From assembly GCF_028281565.1 (NCBI RefSeq), contig NZ_JANQJQ010000013.1:52846-116845 (forward strand): 64,000 nt of DNA, in the 5' to 3' direction. The notes below the pieces were generated by a model. It was not told the DNA's origin. It did no database searches and saw only the letters and a list, made by a program, of their open reading frames with translations. This document shows, in pieces, positions 26,289 through 36,000 of the stretch (its first letter is position 1; every line of letters begins with the position of its first letter). This DNA is from Seonamhaeicola sp. (GTDB lineage: Bacteria > Bacteroidota > Bacteroidia > Flavobacteriales > Flavobacteriaceae). The position numbers and the translations under genes were made by a program.

Positions 26289-26345
26289 AACAGTCACTTT
26301 TAACAAGAAGATGCTGTTCTAATTATTTAAGTTTTGAGTTGTTTA

Positions 26346-28139
26346 CTAGTGTTTCTTGAACACAGGCTTATGATGTCTTTCTATTTTAAAAACATAGGCG
26401 TAGTTACCTTTCTTTTGGGGCGTCTTTATAACTAAGCCGTGCCGTGTAAGCGACCAGTCTAGTGGTTTATCGTCTCCAAGAAGCGAAATGCTTTTAATTT
26501 CAGATTTATAGAAGCCTCGGTAAACGGGGGTATCCAGATCTTCGGGAGTAAAGTGAAGGGTTTCGCCGTCGTAGACGAAATAACCTTCAAACTCTTCTGT
26601 TTCTAAGAATATTTCTGCTCCATTTTGTGTATAGTATCCACTATTGACCTTGGTTTCAAAATCGCCACCCGTGGCTATGACTTTTTGGTTTTCCTTGAAT
26701 GATAATTTAACAGTCCCCAGGTCTTCAACCTTTACCTTAAAATCATGACCTGCAATTGTGGCTACATCTTTGTAATCATTTGGGTTAATGGTATTGTATT
26801 TTTCAATACCAGTAGCAACATCGGGATCGTCACCACGTAATACGGGGATAATGGCATAGTCTCCTGGCCAATCCAGAAATGTTGCATAGAGATTGTCCCC
26901 TTTAACCGTAAAACGAATATCTTCAGGGGTATAGATCTGGTCAGATTCATTAAATCCTATTTCACCCACTTCTTCAAGATTTGTTGGTCCAACACTGGCA
27001 ATGAACCAAGGCGATGTGCCATATATGGCCTCTCCGTTTGTTTCTAACCATGTCCCCATGGCAAGTAACACCTCCTTGGCACCCTCAGGGATGGTACCGT
27101 CGGGTTTGGGGCCTACATTAAGTAATAGATACCCGTTTTTACTAACACGGTCCACTAAATTATCTATTAAGCGGTTGGGTGTTTTAAAGGTTAGGTTTTC
27201 TGCCCAGCCCCAAGCGCCGCGATCATCAACGGAATTATCGGTTATCCATTCATTATAGGTTAATTGATCTTCCTGGCCCAATTCTAAATCCCGCACGCCA
27301 GAACCTGGTATCAAATCATGGCCTTTATAGGTTATAACAACCTCTTTGTTTTTATTTAGGGCATCATTGTAATAGTATGTCATAAAGTCCTTGACATAGC
27401 CCTCGGCAATATCATCTAAAGCAAAATCGAACCATATGAAATCCGGCCCGTAATTGTCAATTACCTCAATGATTTTATGATACCATTCGTCCAGGAATGC
27501 CTCATTGATCTGATCTCCAGGTTTGTGATATTGACCGTAAAGATCGGCGTATTTGGGGTTGCTGGTGTCGTATCTTGCATCGCTTACGGGGTACCAAAAC
27601 CAGTTAGCAGCATGATGAAATGCCGTAACAAACTTCATGTCCTTTGCCTTAATGGCTTTTTCTAGTTCGCCTACAACATCGCGTTTGGGGCCCATTTTGG
27701 CCGCGTTCCAATTGGAGTATTGGGTATCCCACATGGCAAAGCCATCATGGTGTTCTGCCACTGGTCCTGCGAATTTAGCGCCCGACTTGGCAAATAGCTC
27801 AGCCCATTCCTCGGCATCAAAATTCTCGGCGGTAAACTTGAGGATTAAGTCCTTGTAGCCAATACTGTCTAGGGAGCCGAATTTACCCTCAAAGTGCTTC
27901 CTGGCCTCCGAATGGGGGTTCCGGTAAAGTTCATTGGAATACCAAGTGGTATTAGATCCATGGGCATGAACCGCATATACGCCCCAATGGGTATAAATTC
28001 CAAATTTGCCCTCTTGTAGCCATTTGGGGACTTGTACCCGTCTTAGGGATTGCCAATTTGATTCGTACTTTTGCGCATAGGCGGAAAAACAAAAAAAGCA
28101 ACTAAAGACCAGGGCTTTTAGTAAAATTAGTTTCTTCAT
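26346..28139 (-). CDS. secreted alpha-L-fucosidase, GH29
   Basis: Exported glycoside hydrolase releasing alpha-linked L-fucose from glycans. The tracked start adds nine residues; ATG 28139 (MKKLILLKALVFSCFFCFSA) starts directly at a signal peptide cleaved near AYAQ and gives 597 residues. GH29 motifs follow: KFGIYTHWGVYAV, VAEHHDGFAMWDTQYSNWNA, FHHAANWFWYP and DFIWFDFALDD, whose WFD aspartate matches the catalytic nucleophile. YLLLNVGPKPDGTIPEGA closes the barrel at ~345, and the last ~230 residues are beta-rich C-terminal domains. There is no lipobox or T9SS tail, so it is probably periplasmic. It stands alone, with no SusCD pair or other hydrolase nearby. GC content appears somewhat higher than in flanking genes. 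Confidence 0.88.
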   Translation of the reverse strand: MKKLILLKALVFSCFFCFSAYAQKYESNWQSLRRVQVPKWLQEGKFGIYTHWGVYAVHAHGSNTTWYSNELYRNPHSEARKHFEGKFGSLDSIGYKDLILKFTAENFDAEEWAELFAKSGAKFAGPVAEHHDGFAMWDTQYSNWNAAKMGPKRDVVGELEKAIKAKDMKFVTAFHHAANWFWYPVSDARYDTSNPKYADLYGQYHKPGDQINEAFLDEWYHKIIEVIDNYGPDFIWFDFALDDIAEGYVKDFMTYYYNDALNKNKEVVITYKGHDLIPGSGVRDLELGQEDQLTYNEWITDNSVDDRGAWGWAENLTFKTPNRLIDNLVDRVSKNGYLLLNVGPKPDGTIPEGAKEVLLAMGTWLETNGEAIYGTSPWFIASVGPTNLEEVGEIGFNESDQIYTPEDIRFTVKGDNLYATFLDWPGDYAIIPVLRGDDPDVATGIEKYNTINPNDYKDVATIAGHDFKVKVEDLGTVKLSFKENQKVIATGGDFETKVNSGYYTQNGAEIFLETEEFEGYFVYDGETLHFTPEDLDTPVYRGFYKSEIKSISLLGDDKPLDWSLTRHGLVIKTPQKKGNYAYVFKIERHHKPVFKKH

Positions 28140-28307
28140 TTTAGGAGTTATTAATAAGTGATGCAATATAGTTTTTAAAGTTAAGAAAGTATGTTAATGT
28201 TTTCTTAATGTATATTTTTTAATCTGCCGTAACCTTAAAAAAATAGTAGTTGGATTTAGCTGGCAACTAATTAATATTTATTTTTAGTGGTCTATAAAAA
28301 CTTATTC

Positions 28308-28856
28308 ATGATAGATTCCAACACTTTAGAAAAATTAAAATATCCGATTGGGCAATTTGAATGCCCATCGCCAATTACCCAGAAGCACATTAAAGCTTGG
28401 ATTAGCATTTTAGAACAGTTTCCAATTCGTTTCGAGGCCTTGGTAAAGCACCTGTCAAAGGAACAATTAGATACGGTTTACAGGCCCGGTGGCTGGACCA
28501 TCCGGCAAGTGGTTCATCATGTGTCAGATAGCCATCATCACAGTTATACGCGTTTTAAATGGGCGTTAACAGAAGATAAACCGTTAATCAAGGCTTACAA
28601 GGAAGCAGATTGGGCGGAATTACATGATAGCAAAAGTGCTCCCATTCAAATGTCATTAGAACATATAAAAGCAATACATTATAAGTTAGTGCATTTGTTG
28701 AAAGGCTTATCCGGAGAAGATTTAAACAAAAGCTTTATTCATCCGGAAACCAACTCTGAGGTTTTACTGTCATACAATATTGGTAATTACGCATGGCATG
28801 GTGAACACCATTATGCCCATGTTGAAAGCGTTCTTAAACGAAAAGGCTGGTTATAA
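28308..28856 (+). CDS. YfiT/DinB-family putative metal-dependent thiol transferase
   Basis: The ATG at 28308 (MIDSNTLEKLKYPIG) is preferred over the tracked GTG 28287, giving 182 residues. Family landmarks of YfiT are present: the N-terminal LKYPIGQFECP, RPGGWTIRQVVHHVSDSHHHSYTRFKWAL, EADWAEL, and YAWHGEHHYAHV near the end. The His in HHVSDSH and the two His of HGEHHYAH form the DinB metal-binding triad on a four-helix bundle. YfiT is annotated as a putative bacillithiol S-transferase; whether this organism makes bacillithiol cannot be judged from the window. The downstream GNAT begins directly at its stop. Confidence 0.85.
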   Translation: MIDSNTLEKLKYPIGQFECPSPITQKHIKAWISILEQFPIRFEALVKHLSKEQLDTVYRPGGWTIRQVVHHVSDSHHHSYTRFKWALTEDKPLIKAYKEADWAELHDSKSAPIQMSLEHIKAIHYKLVHLLKGLSGEDLNKSFIHPETNSEVLLSYNIGNYAWHGEHHYAHVESVLKRKGWL

Positions 28857-29342
28857 ATGATAAGGGAGTTTCAACCAAAAGATACGCAGCAGCTTCTGGA
28901 TATTTACAATTATTACGTTTTGAATTCTGTGGTTACTTTTGATGACAAAGTACTGTCCTTCGAAACATTTCATGAAAAAGTAACCAGGATCAATTCAGAA
29001 TACCCTTTTATAGTTTTTGAAGAAAACAATACTATTTTAGGGTATGCCTATGGTAGCCGATTTAGGCCTAAACCGGCTTACAAGCATACTGTTGAATCAA
29101 CCATATATTTAAAACATACGGCTCAGGGACGGGGAATAGGTACTGCATTATACGCCAAATTGATAGCACTTTTAAAAGAAGAAAAATTTCATATCGTATT
29201 AGGTATTTTAACACTTCCTAATAAGGCCAGTGAAAAACTTCATGTAAAGCTTGGATTTAAAAAAGTAGCCCACCTGGAGGAAGTTGGCTTAAAATTTGGG
29301 GCATGGCAGGATGTAGGTGTTTTTCAGCTTAAATTAAGTTAA
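28857..29342 (+). CDS. GNAT N-acetyltransferase (phosphinothricin acetyltransferase-like)
   Basis: Cytoplasmic acetyl-CoA-dependent N-acetyltransferase of 161 residues. The sequence matches the Pat/Bar/MddA type: IREFQPKDTQQLLDIYNYYV, SVVTFDDKVLSFETF, YAYGSRFRPKPAYKHTVESTIYL, the acetyl-CoA pyrophosphate loop AQGRGIGTALYAKL (~95-108) and LHVKLGFKKVAHLEEVGLKFGAWQDV. Pat-like members act on methionine derivatives or amino-acid analogues, so antibiotic resistance should not be assumed. It begins right at the stop of the YfiT-like gene; the two are co-transcribed and may both deal with reactive small molecules. Confidence 0.87.
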   Translation: MIREFQPKDTQQLLDIYNYYVLNSVVTFDDKVLSFETFHEKVTRINSEYPFIVFEENNTILGYAYGSRFRPKPAYKHTVESTIYLKHTAQGRGIGTALYAKLIALLKEEKFHIVLGILTLPNKASEKLHVKLGFKKVAHLEEVGLKFGAWQDVGVFQLKLS

Positions 29343-29557
29343 CTCCAGTCAGCTCTGGGGCATTTCTACAACCTAACTTTAATAAATATTGAAAACTCTA
29401 TAATAGTTTTGGCTCTCCTCTTAAATTTAAGAGGAGAATGAATTTCAGTTTCTTTTAGAAACTGGAAGAAAGAGGAGTTTTATTGATAACCCTCCGAATC
29501 CCAATAATAATCAGGATTCACCTCCCTTTAAAAAAGGGGAGGAGCTAGGTATTAACA
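29343..29557. repeat. intergenic cluster of palindromes between convergent genes
   Basis: Convergent gap with three hairpins. A 24-bp perfect palindrome centred at 29425/29426 has arms TCTCCTC / GAGGAGA. Then CAGTTTCT-TTT-AGAAACTG (29446-29464), and a CCTCCCTTT...AAAGGGGAGG imperfect repeat (about 29521-29543). The whole resembles the dispersed palindromic elements elsewhere in the window and may serve as a two-way terminator. Confidence 0.5.
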
Positions 29558-30115
29558 CTAAACCTTCCACTTGATATTACAACCAATACTTGGTTTTTGT
29601 AAAGCCGTATTTTCCTTACCTTCAACCAGACAGTCTAAAGCGTGTCTTAGATCATTTCCGTTTAAAGGTTTACCATTTTCAGGCCTGGAATCATCTAACT
29701 GCCCTCTGTAAACCAGTTCTAAATTTGTGTTAAAAACATAAAAATCAGGCGTACAAGCGGCGTCATAGGCTTTTGCTATAGCTTGCGTTTCATCATATAA
29801 ATAAGGGAACGGATAGCCTTCATTTTTCGCATGGGCTTTCATCTTTTCAGGGCTGTCTTGCGGGTAGTTAATCACATCATTGCTTGAAATAGCCGTAAAA
29901 CCAATACCTTTTTCGGTATAAGTTTTAGCAATAGCAACAATTTCGGAGTTCACATGAATCACAAAAGGGCAATGGTTGCATATAAACATTATGACCGTTC
30001 CGTTAGGGCCTTTAATAGCCTCTAAAGTTTTAACGGAATCTGAAACGGTATCCTGAAGTGAAAAATTTGGTGCGATTGTTCCCAGAGGGAGCATATTTGA
30101 AGGGGTTCTTGCCAT
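29558..30115 (-). CDS. thioredoxin-like (redoxin/AhpC-TSA) family protein
   Basis: A 185-residue cytoplasmic thioredoxin-fold protein without signal peptide. The sequence runs LGTIAPNFSLQDT (typical redoxin start), then TVIMFICNHCPFVIHV with a CxxC active site at about residues 46-49, FTAISSNDVINYPQDSPEKM, and the cis-Pro region AACTPDFYVF. The NHCPFV variant and the TPDFYVF ending are those of thioredoxin-family proteins common in Bacteroidota and cyanobacteria, whose partners are not well defined. It likely reduces or exchanges disulfides or handles peroxides. It stands alone, about 95 bp after the small exported genes, and is convergent with the GNAT. Confidence 0.85.
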   Translation of the reverse strand: MARTPSNMLPLGTIAPNFSLQDTVSDSVKTLEAIKGPNGTVIMFICNHCPFVIHVNSEIVAIAKTYTEKGIGFTAISSNDVINYPQDSPEKMKAHAKNEGYPFPYLYDETQAIAKAYDAACTPDFYVFNTNLELVYRGQLDDSRPENGKPLNGNDLRHALDCLVEGKENTALQKPSIGCNIKWKV

Positions 30116-30209
30116 AAGTTACCTGTAAATATTATTAGATTTCAACAGTTCAAATTTACAAATAATATTTACAGGATCACCTATATGTGTAGCAAGTGTT
30201 ATTTATCAA

Positions 30210-30647
30210 TTATTGGGGTTTTTTCAATGAATTGTGCCGCTCAATAGCCCATTTAAGTTTATCTTCAAGAGTCATAAGATTATCTTCAAGTATATGTGGG
30301 CTTATTGCCGTTCCATCTCTCAGTGATATAATGCTATTGGGCGCATTGAACCACTCCGGATAAACTTTTTTTATTTTCGCCAATTCGCCTCTATTGACAT
30401 TAATACAATGTTTTAAACGTTTAACAGAAGCTTGGGCCGCTTTATATTGTGCCAACGTATAAGCGTTAGGGGCGTTTTCCATATCAGAAATCTCCTTTTC
30501 GGCTTTTTTTAGGAGGGTTTTACACGATTCAATTTCATTAAACAATTTTTCAACTCTTTCTTGACTAGGATATTGGTTAGTTTGTGCTTGAACGATAGAA
30601 ACAAGACAGAATATAAAGGATATTGATATAGTTTTTAAAAGTTTCAT
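30210..30647 (-). CDS. small exported hypothetical protein
   Basis: A 145-residue protein with a clear signal peptide (MKLLKTISISFIFCLVSIVQAQ). The mature part is helical with heptad-like stretches (VEKLFNEIESCKTLLKKAEKEI; YKAAQASVKRLKHCINVN), containing two cysteines that could pair in the periplasm. It ends in LEDKLKWAIERHNSLKKPQ. I do not recognise a family. It lies 12 bp after the small lipoprotein gene in a minus-strand series led by the sensor kinase and is probably co-expressed with it. Confidence 0.65.
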   Translation of the reverse strand: MKLLKTISISFIFCLVSIVQAQTNQYPSQERVEKLFNEIESCKTLLKKAEKEISDMENAPNAYTLAQYKAAQASVKRLKHCINVNRGELAKIKKVYPEWFNAPNSIISLRDGTAISPHILEDNLMTLEDKLKWAIERHNSLKKPQ

Positions 30648-30659
30648 TTTAACATGGCT

Positions 30660-31070
30660 TTAATGTGTTAGTCCCAACTCTTTTTTCTTTTTCTCTAAGC
30701 GTTGTTGAATGACTTTCATCCGTTTAGAATAATGCTCATTTGATGCGCATGAAAGCGCAATATTTTGCCATGCTTGCATAAATTGGGTACTTTTTGTCAA
30801 AGTTTTTGAGTATTCAGGTGAAGATACCAGTTCAATAGGGTTGTCTTTATGCTTGGCCATTAATGCTAAAAAATCATTGGCCCAAGTCTCATAGGTGTTT
30901 AAGAAATCATCGCAGTCTTTAATCCCTTTTGAGGAAGCGGTTGGGTTTTTAGGCTCCAGCGCTTTATGAGATTGTATTTCCTGAGTGTTTTTAATTGGAT
31001 TGGACTCACTTTTTTTACAACTCATATTAAAAAGTACCAAACAAATAATAAGTGCTAATTTGATTTTCAC
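30660..31070 (-). CDS. small hypothetical lipoprotein
   Basis: A 136-residue protein with a lipoprotein signal: MKIKLALIICLVLFNMSCKK, lipobox NMSC, cysteine at about residue 18. The mature part starts with a flexible Ser/Asn/Lys tail, then GIKDCDDFLNTYETWANDFLALMAKHKDNP and a helical region ending LEKKKKELGLTH. Two more cysteines are present. It has no recognised domain. The gene sits between the OmpA-like protein and the small exported protein, so a shared envelope function is plausible but untested. Confidence 0.65.
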   Translation of the reverse strand: MKIKLALIICLVLFNMSCKKSESNPIKNTQEIQSHKALEPKNPTASSKGIKDCDDFLNTYETWANDFLALMAKHKDNPIELVSSPEYSKTLTKSTQFMQAWQNIALSCASNEHYSKRMKVIQQRLEKKKKELGLTH

Positions 31071-31084
31071 TGTAGTTGATTTTT

Positions 31085-31114
31085 AGGTAGAAAAGGTTGA
31101 AACCTTTTCTACCT
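31085..31114. terminator. perfect hairpin between OmpA-like and lipoprotein genes
   Basis: A 14-bp perfect stem AGGTAGAAAAGGTT / AACCTTTTCTACCT with a 2-nt centre. Both neighbours are on the minus strand, where no T-run follows, so it may act as an mRNA processing or stability element or a weak terminator separating the OmpA gene from the two small genes. Confidence 0.45.
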
Positions 31115-31124
31115 TATTTGCGTT

Positions 31125-32285
31125 TTAATTGTTGAGAACAAATTCAACACGTCTGTTCTGTGCCCATGCTTTTTCGTTATTGCCTTTCACCAGGGGACGT
31201 TCTTCGCCATAGCCAATTGTTTTAAGCCTTTTGATGTCAATTCCTTTTATTACTAGGTAATTCATAACGGCTTTGGCCCGATTTTCAGAAAGTCTCTGAT
31301 TAGATTCATTACTACCGTTAGAATCTGTATGTCCTTCAATTATTACCGACGTATTTGGATTTTGATTTAACAATTGGAAGATTTTATCAATAGCTGGATA
31401 GGAAGCGGGTTTGATAAAATACGAATCTCTATCAAAATGGATGTCATGGACAATTATTCTACCATCTGTTACGAGGCGTTTGTATAAAGCCAGACCAGAA
31501 CCGCCAATTTTAAAGTTATTTATCTTTGCACTTTCCCACTGCGGTCTTGTTGAGCCGGGAGATCCAACATAAACTTCTAAAAAGTCGAACGTATACTTTT
31601 CTATGTCCGGGTCGTTTATTAGTTGAATACCATCGTAAAACGCTTTTAAGTTTCCTTTGTTAAAGGATATCTGGATGGTATGCCAACCTTCAGGTCCTTT
31701 GCCTGGCAACCTCGAAGTAACATCACTGCCACTGCTTATGCCAAACCAACTAATTCTTATGTCATGATTTTTATATGGATTTTTGGAATTTTTTAGATTG
31801 ATATTGTACCATTCATTGCCATTTCCATGAAAATAAACTTCAAGTTCAATTTTGAATGATTGGCCCAGATAAGTATCTTCTTTAAACGTTGGTTTAATGG
31901 TTGCGGAATTGGAGATCCATTCTACTACATTATAATTTTTTCCAAACAAGTGCACCTGTTTGTTTTGAACAGAACCGCTTACTTGGGTCCATTTACTTGG
32001 AAATTCGCCTGCCCGCTCATTGTTAAAGTTATCAGAAAATAAAATATTTCCACTAATGAAGTTAGATAGGGGCGTTCTATTTTCTGTTTTAATGCCTTCT
32101 TCATTTTCTTGTTTATTATTTTTATCCTTTCCCTCAATTTTTTCAATGCCTTTGTCTATAGTTTTGTCAATGACCTTTTTACTTTTATTTTTTAAAATGC
32201 CGCCAATGTTTTGTGCAGAGGCATTTGTTGCGATGCAAAAGAGTAGCACATAAACGCATAGTTTAATGATTTTAATAGTCTTCAT
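31125..32285 (-). CDS. OmpA-family protein with lectin-like (LamG/ConA-type) domain
   Basis: A 386-residue exported protein. After a signal peptide ending ASAQ comes a lysine-rich segment (KNKSKKVIDKTIDKGIEKIEGK). A beta-sandwich region at ~75-270 follows (LFSDNFNNERAGEFPSKWTQ, GWHTIQISFNKGNLKAFYDG, VYVGSPG), resembling LamG/concanavalin-type jelly rolls. The C-terminus (~275-385) is an OmpA peptidoglycan-binding domain: VIIEGHTDSNGSNESNQRLS, RAKAVMNYLVIKGI, GYGEERPLV and NRRVEFVLN. It should anchor to peptidoglycan in the periplasm and may bind glycans. It starts 100 bp after the regulator gene, so it may be its target. Confidence 0.83.
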   Translation of the reverse strand: MKTIKIIKLCVYVLLFCIATNASAQNIGGILKNKSKKVIDKTIDKGIEKIEGKDKNNKQENEEGIKTENRTPLSNFISGNILFSDNFNNERAGEFPSKWTQVSGSVQNKQVHLFGKNYNVVEWISNSATIKPTFKEDTYLGQSFKIELEVYFHGNGNEWYNINLKNSKNPYKNHDIRISWFGISSGSDVTSRLPGKGPEGWHTIQISFNKGNLKAFYDGIQLINDPDIEKYTFDFLEVYVGSPGSTRPQWESAKINNFKIGGSGLALYKRLVTDGRIIVHDIHFDRDSYFIKPASYPAIDKIFQLLNQNPNTSVIIEGHTDSNGSNESNQRLSENRAKAVMNYLVIKGIDIKRLKTIGYGEERPLVKGNNEKAWAQNRRVEFVLNN

Positions 32286-32385
32286 TTTTACTTTTTTTAT
32301 AGTTATTGTTTGTCCAAATATCTGTTTTATAGATATTTACGTCAATCGCGTATATGAGGTATTTCTTAAATGAAGATCAGGAGCC

Positions 32386-33012
32386 TTAAATCAATTTTTG
32401 CTTAAAAGCTTTATAAATGGCTTCGGCTCTATTATTTACGCGAAGTTTTGAGTATATGTTTTTAATATGCGTTTTAACCGTGTATGGACTTAAAAAAAGT
32501 TCTGTGGCAACTTCCTTGTAATTAAATCCTTTGCTTAGTAATTTAATTACATCTGTTTCACGTTCAGAAAGGGGATTTTCTATTATTCTAAATGAGTTCA
32601 CAATTTTTCTTGCTATCCGACCGCTCATAGAAGAACCGCCTTTATAAACTTCTAGTATATGTTTTAATAGTTCCGCAGGGTCTGTATCCTTTAGCAAATA
32701 GCCAGATGCCCCAGCACAAAGGGATTCAAAGATTGAGTCATCATCAGATTGAACGGTTAGCATTATAATATCAAGTTCTGGACATTTTTGCTTTATGTAT
32801 TTTGTTGCTTCAATACCCGATTTTCCAGGTAGGGCAATATCCATTAAAACAATATCTATTGGGAGGTTTTCTATTGAAACCATTGCAGATTCAGCATCAG
32901 GGAATGCATAATTACAAGTAAAGCCTTGAGAGCCATTAATAATAAGCGTTAAGGTTTGACGAATCTCATTATCGTCTTCTACAATGGCAATATGTACATT
33001 TTGGTGAGTCAT
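32386..33012 (-). CDS. NarL/LuxR-type response regulator
   Basis: Two-component response regulator of 208 residues. The receiver domain (~7-125) has the acidic pair VEDDN, phospho-acceptor D58 in DIVLMDIALPGKSG, Thr in IMLTVQSDDD and Lys in YLLKDTDPAELL. The C-terminal LuxR helix-turn-helix (~143-205) is LSERETDVIKLLSKGFNYKEV followed by LSPYTVKTHIKNIYSKL. It is encoded 12 bp downstream of the sensor kinase on the same strand, so it is the cognate partner. Targets are unknown; the OmpA-like gene immediately downstream is a natural candidate. Confidence 0.92.
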   Translation of the reverse strand: MTHQNVHIAIVEDDNEIRQTLTLIINGSQGFTCNYAFPDAESAMVSIENLPIDIVLMDIALPGKSGIEATKYIKQKCPELDIIMLTVQSDDDSIFESLCAGASGYLLKDTDPAELLKHILEVYKGGSSMSGRIARKIVNSFRIIENPLSERETDVIKLLSKGFNYKEVATELFLSPYTVKTHIKNIYSKLRVNNRAEAIYKAFKQKLI

Positions 33013-33024
33013 TAATCGTTTAAT

Positions 33025-36000
33025 TTACAATTCTTTTTCGATGTTAGCCTCACCCAAATGGGGTATTTTTTTTAGATGAATTTTTGTACCATCTTTAGAT
33101 GATTTTACTTCTAATTCTGCATTTATACTTTTAGCCCTTTCTTTCATATTCTTTAAACCCCTGCCTTTAGATTTTTTTTCTAAATTAAACCCGATACCAT
33201 CATCCGTAAGTTCTAAATTAAAATAGGTTTTGTTTATTGATACTTTTAAAAGAATGTTTTTACCCTGTGAATATTTTGAGCTATTGTTCATAGCTTCTTT
33301 AAAAATCATTATGAGATGTTTTTTAGTTTTTGGATCTATGCTTACGTTTGGTGGCACCTTATGAAAGCCACGAATACCAAAGTTGGTATTGCCATTATTG
33401 AAAATATCTTCACCATAATCTTTAAGCCTTTCCAATGAGTCATTGAGACTGTCTTTTTTAGGATCGATAATCCATAACATATCCCTAAAACCAATAGAAA
33501 GGTCTTTTACATTTTCCCTAATCTTGCCTAGCCATTTCATGGAATCTTCACTGTTATCCAAGCTCCGCTCGGCTAGCGTTAAGAACATAGATATTTTTGT
33601 AACCGAAGATCCCAATTCATCATGAAAATCTGCTGCGTTTTCTTGTCTCATAAGCTCTCTTTCCGCAATCAAAGCATTTTCCAATTTAGCTTTTTGCTCT
33701 ACTTCCCTTATGCGTTTTCTAATTTTTAGTAAATAAAAGTAACGTATACTACCAAGTATTAGAAGTGCATAAATAATGTAAGCAATCGTGGATTGATAAA
33801 AAGGAGGTGAAATGGAAAGTTCTATTACAATGGGGTTTTCGGACCAATTATTCTGGTTATTGCTGCCATCTAAAATAACCTGATAATCTCCTGGGGGTAA
33901 ATTATAATAAGACAATTGACCCACATGGTCTGTTTCAACCCATTTTTCCTGAACTGGTACTATTTTGTGCCTGTAGATATTGTTTTTTGGAGTGGTAAAA
34001 TCCAGAACCGAATAATTAATATGAATTGAATTTTCAAAATGCTTAAGTTCAATATTTTCATAATTGGTCATTTTATCAATTAGACCAAAGTCCTTAGTGT
34101 TTTTCTTTGTGGTTCTAAAAGATGTTATTGCCATATTAAATTTGTTAAACGCTTTTACTTTTGTTTGTGGAGCAATAACACTTAACCCGTTTCTACAACC
34201 AATAAAAACATAATCTTGTTTGTCAATATAGAGCGCGTTTCTGTAAGTTATATTATCAGCTAGACCATTGTTTTTAGTGTAGTGCGTAATATTGGTCAGG
34301 CTTTTCTTTTTAGGACTGAATTTTGCTTTTATGACACCATTGGTCGTAGCAATCCATAAGTAACCTTTGCTATCCTGATTGAGTCCCAATATATATTCAG
34401 AAGGCAAACCTTCTTTACGTCCCAATTGCAGAAAAGTGTCCGTTTTAGGGTTGTACAGATTAAGGCCTTTTTGTGTACCAATCCAAAGGTTTCCCTCATG
34501 ATCATTAAATACCTGTTTAATAGTGTTGTTGCTTAAAGATTCATAGTTGTTTCTTTGGCTAGTATAATTAGTAAATGTTTCTTTACTGGGACTGGATACA
34601 AGCTTGCTAACACCATAAAAAGTCCCAATCCAAAGGTTGTTGTTTCCATCAACGTCAATATCGGTAGTATATGCATTTACTAAACTGTTAGGGGTATTGG
34701 GATCAGATCCAAAGACTTCTATTTCGGTATTATCCAGTGATCCGTTTAATAGCGTAAGTTTAACTAATCCAGCATAATTACATACCCAGAATGTGTTTTG
34801 GGATGCTTCATGAATATCAAAGCTCCAATTATGTGGTAAACCGTCTAATTTGGTAAAATGTTTAAATTTTCCTGGGGCGAAATTTTCATCTAATTGGGTA
34901 ACACCCAGGCTTCCTTCTGCACCAATCCATAGTCTGTTTTTACTGTCTATATATAGATTTCTTGAAAATTGTAATTGTTCGTTTTTAATATGGATATATT
35001 CTTTAGGACACTTTCCTTCTATAATATCACTTTTCTTAAATCTGTATAAATCCCCTGGTGTTGTAACCCATAGATTTCCGCCATGATCCTCTGCAATCGC
35101 GTACACACTGAGGCCGTATTTAAAGCAGTCAGGAAGATACAAAGCCGGAAAATTTATTATATCCCGCTTAAATTCTGTGAGTTTATACAAGCCATTGGTA
35201 TTTGGTATCCAAATATTGTTCTTGTCGTCTTGAAAAACCGACATTGAATTTCCAGACATATTTAGCATATGGCCTTGACTACCAATTACCTGTTGTTCAA
35301 TTAAGTAATCTCCTTCTACTTTATATTTTTTAAAGTAATTTTTCCAAGTTGCAATCCATATATAGTTTTCATGGTCCACCATAACCCTGTATATGTGGTG
35401 GGTGGCTGTAACAATATTTGAGTTACTGTAAAAGTTGTCAATTAAAATTCCAGAAGGTGCGCTAAAAGTTCCTTTTAGTAATCCCAGGTTGGTTTCAATC
35501 AGCAAAAATTGGCCTTGAAACTCTTTTATTCCTGAAATAATGATTTCTCTAGGATTTAGTCCGTGGGAATACGTGACATTGGTTTTTTTGAAGGACAGGA
35601 AGTCGTTTTTAGAATTGATATAAATATTGCTTCCGGAAGTTATATAAATGGTATTGTTTTTAGAACAGCTAATGCCATCAATTTTTTTTAATGGAATGGA
35701 TTCATCAATTAAATTTGGGATGGCAACAGGGGTCCTATCAAATTTGTTAATATAAAAGACCCCTCCATAAGTATTTACCCAAACATTTTGGTTATTATCC
35801 GTAATAATGTTTTTTATATAATTTTCTTCATCTGTCGGTGATTTTTTTAGTTGGAAATAAGAAACCTTATTTTCCTTTACAGTATGTAACCCCTTGGGGG
35901 TACCTACCCAAATGGTTCGGTCTGAAGTTTCATTAATTGCAATTATTTTATTGTCCCTTAGCCCAGTGGTATCTTTTAATGTGGAAAAGAAAGGTTTAAA

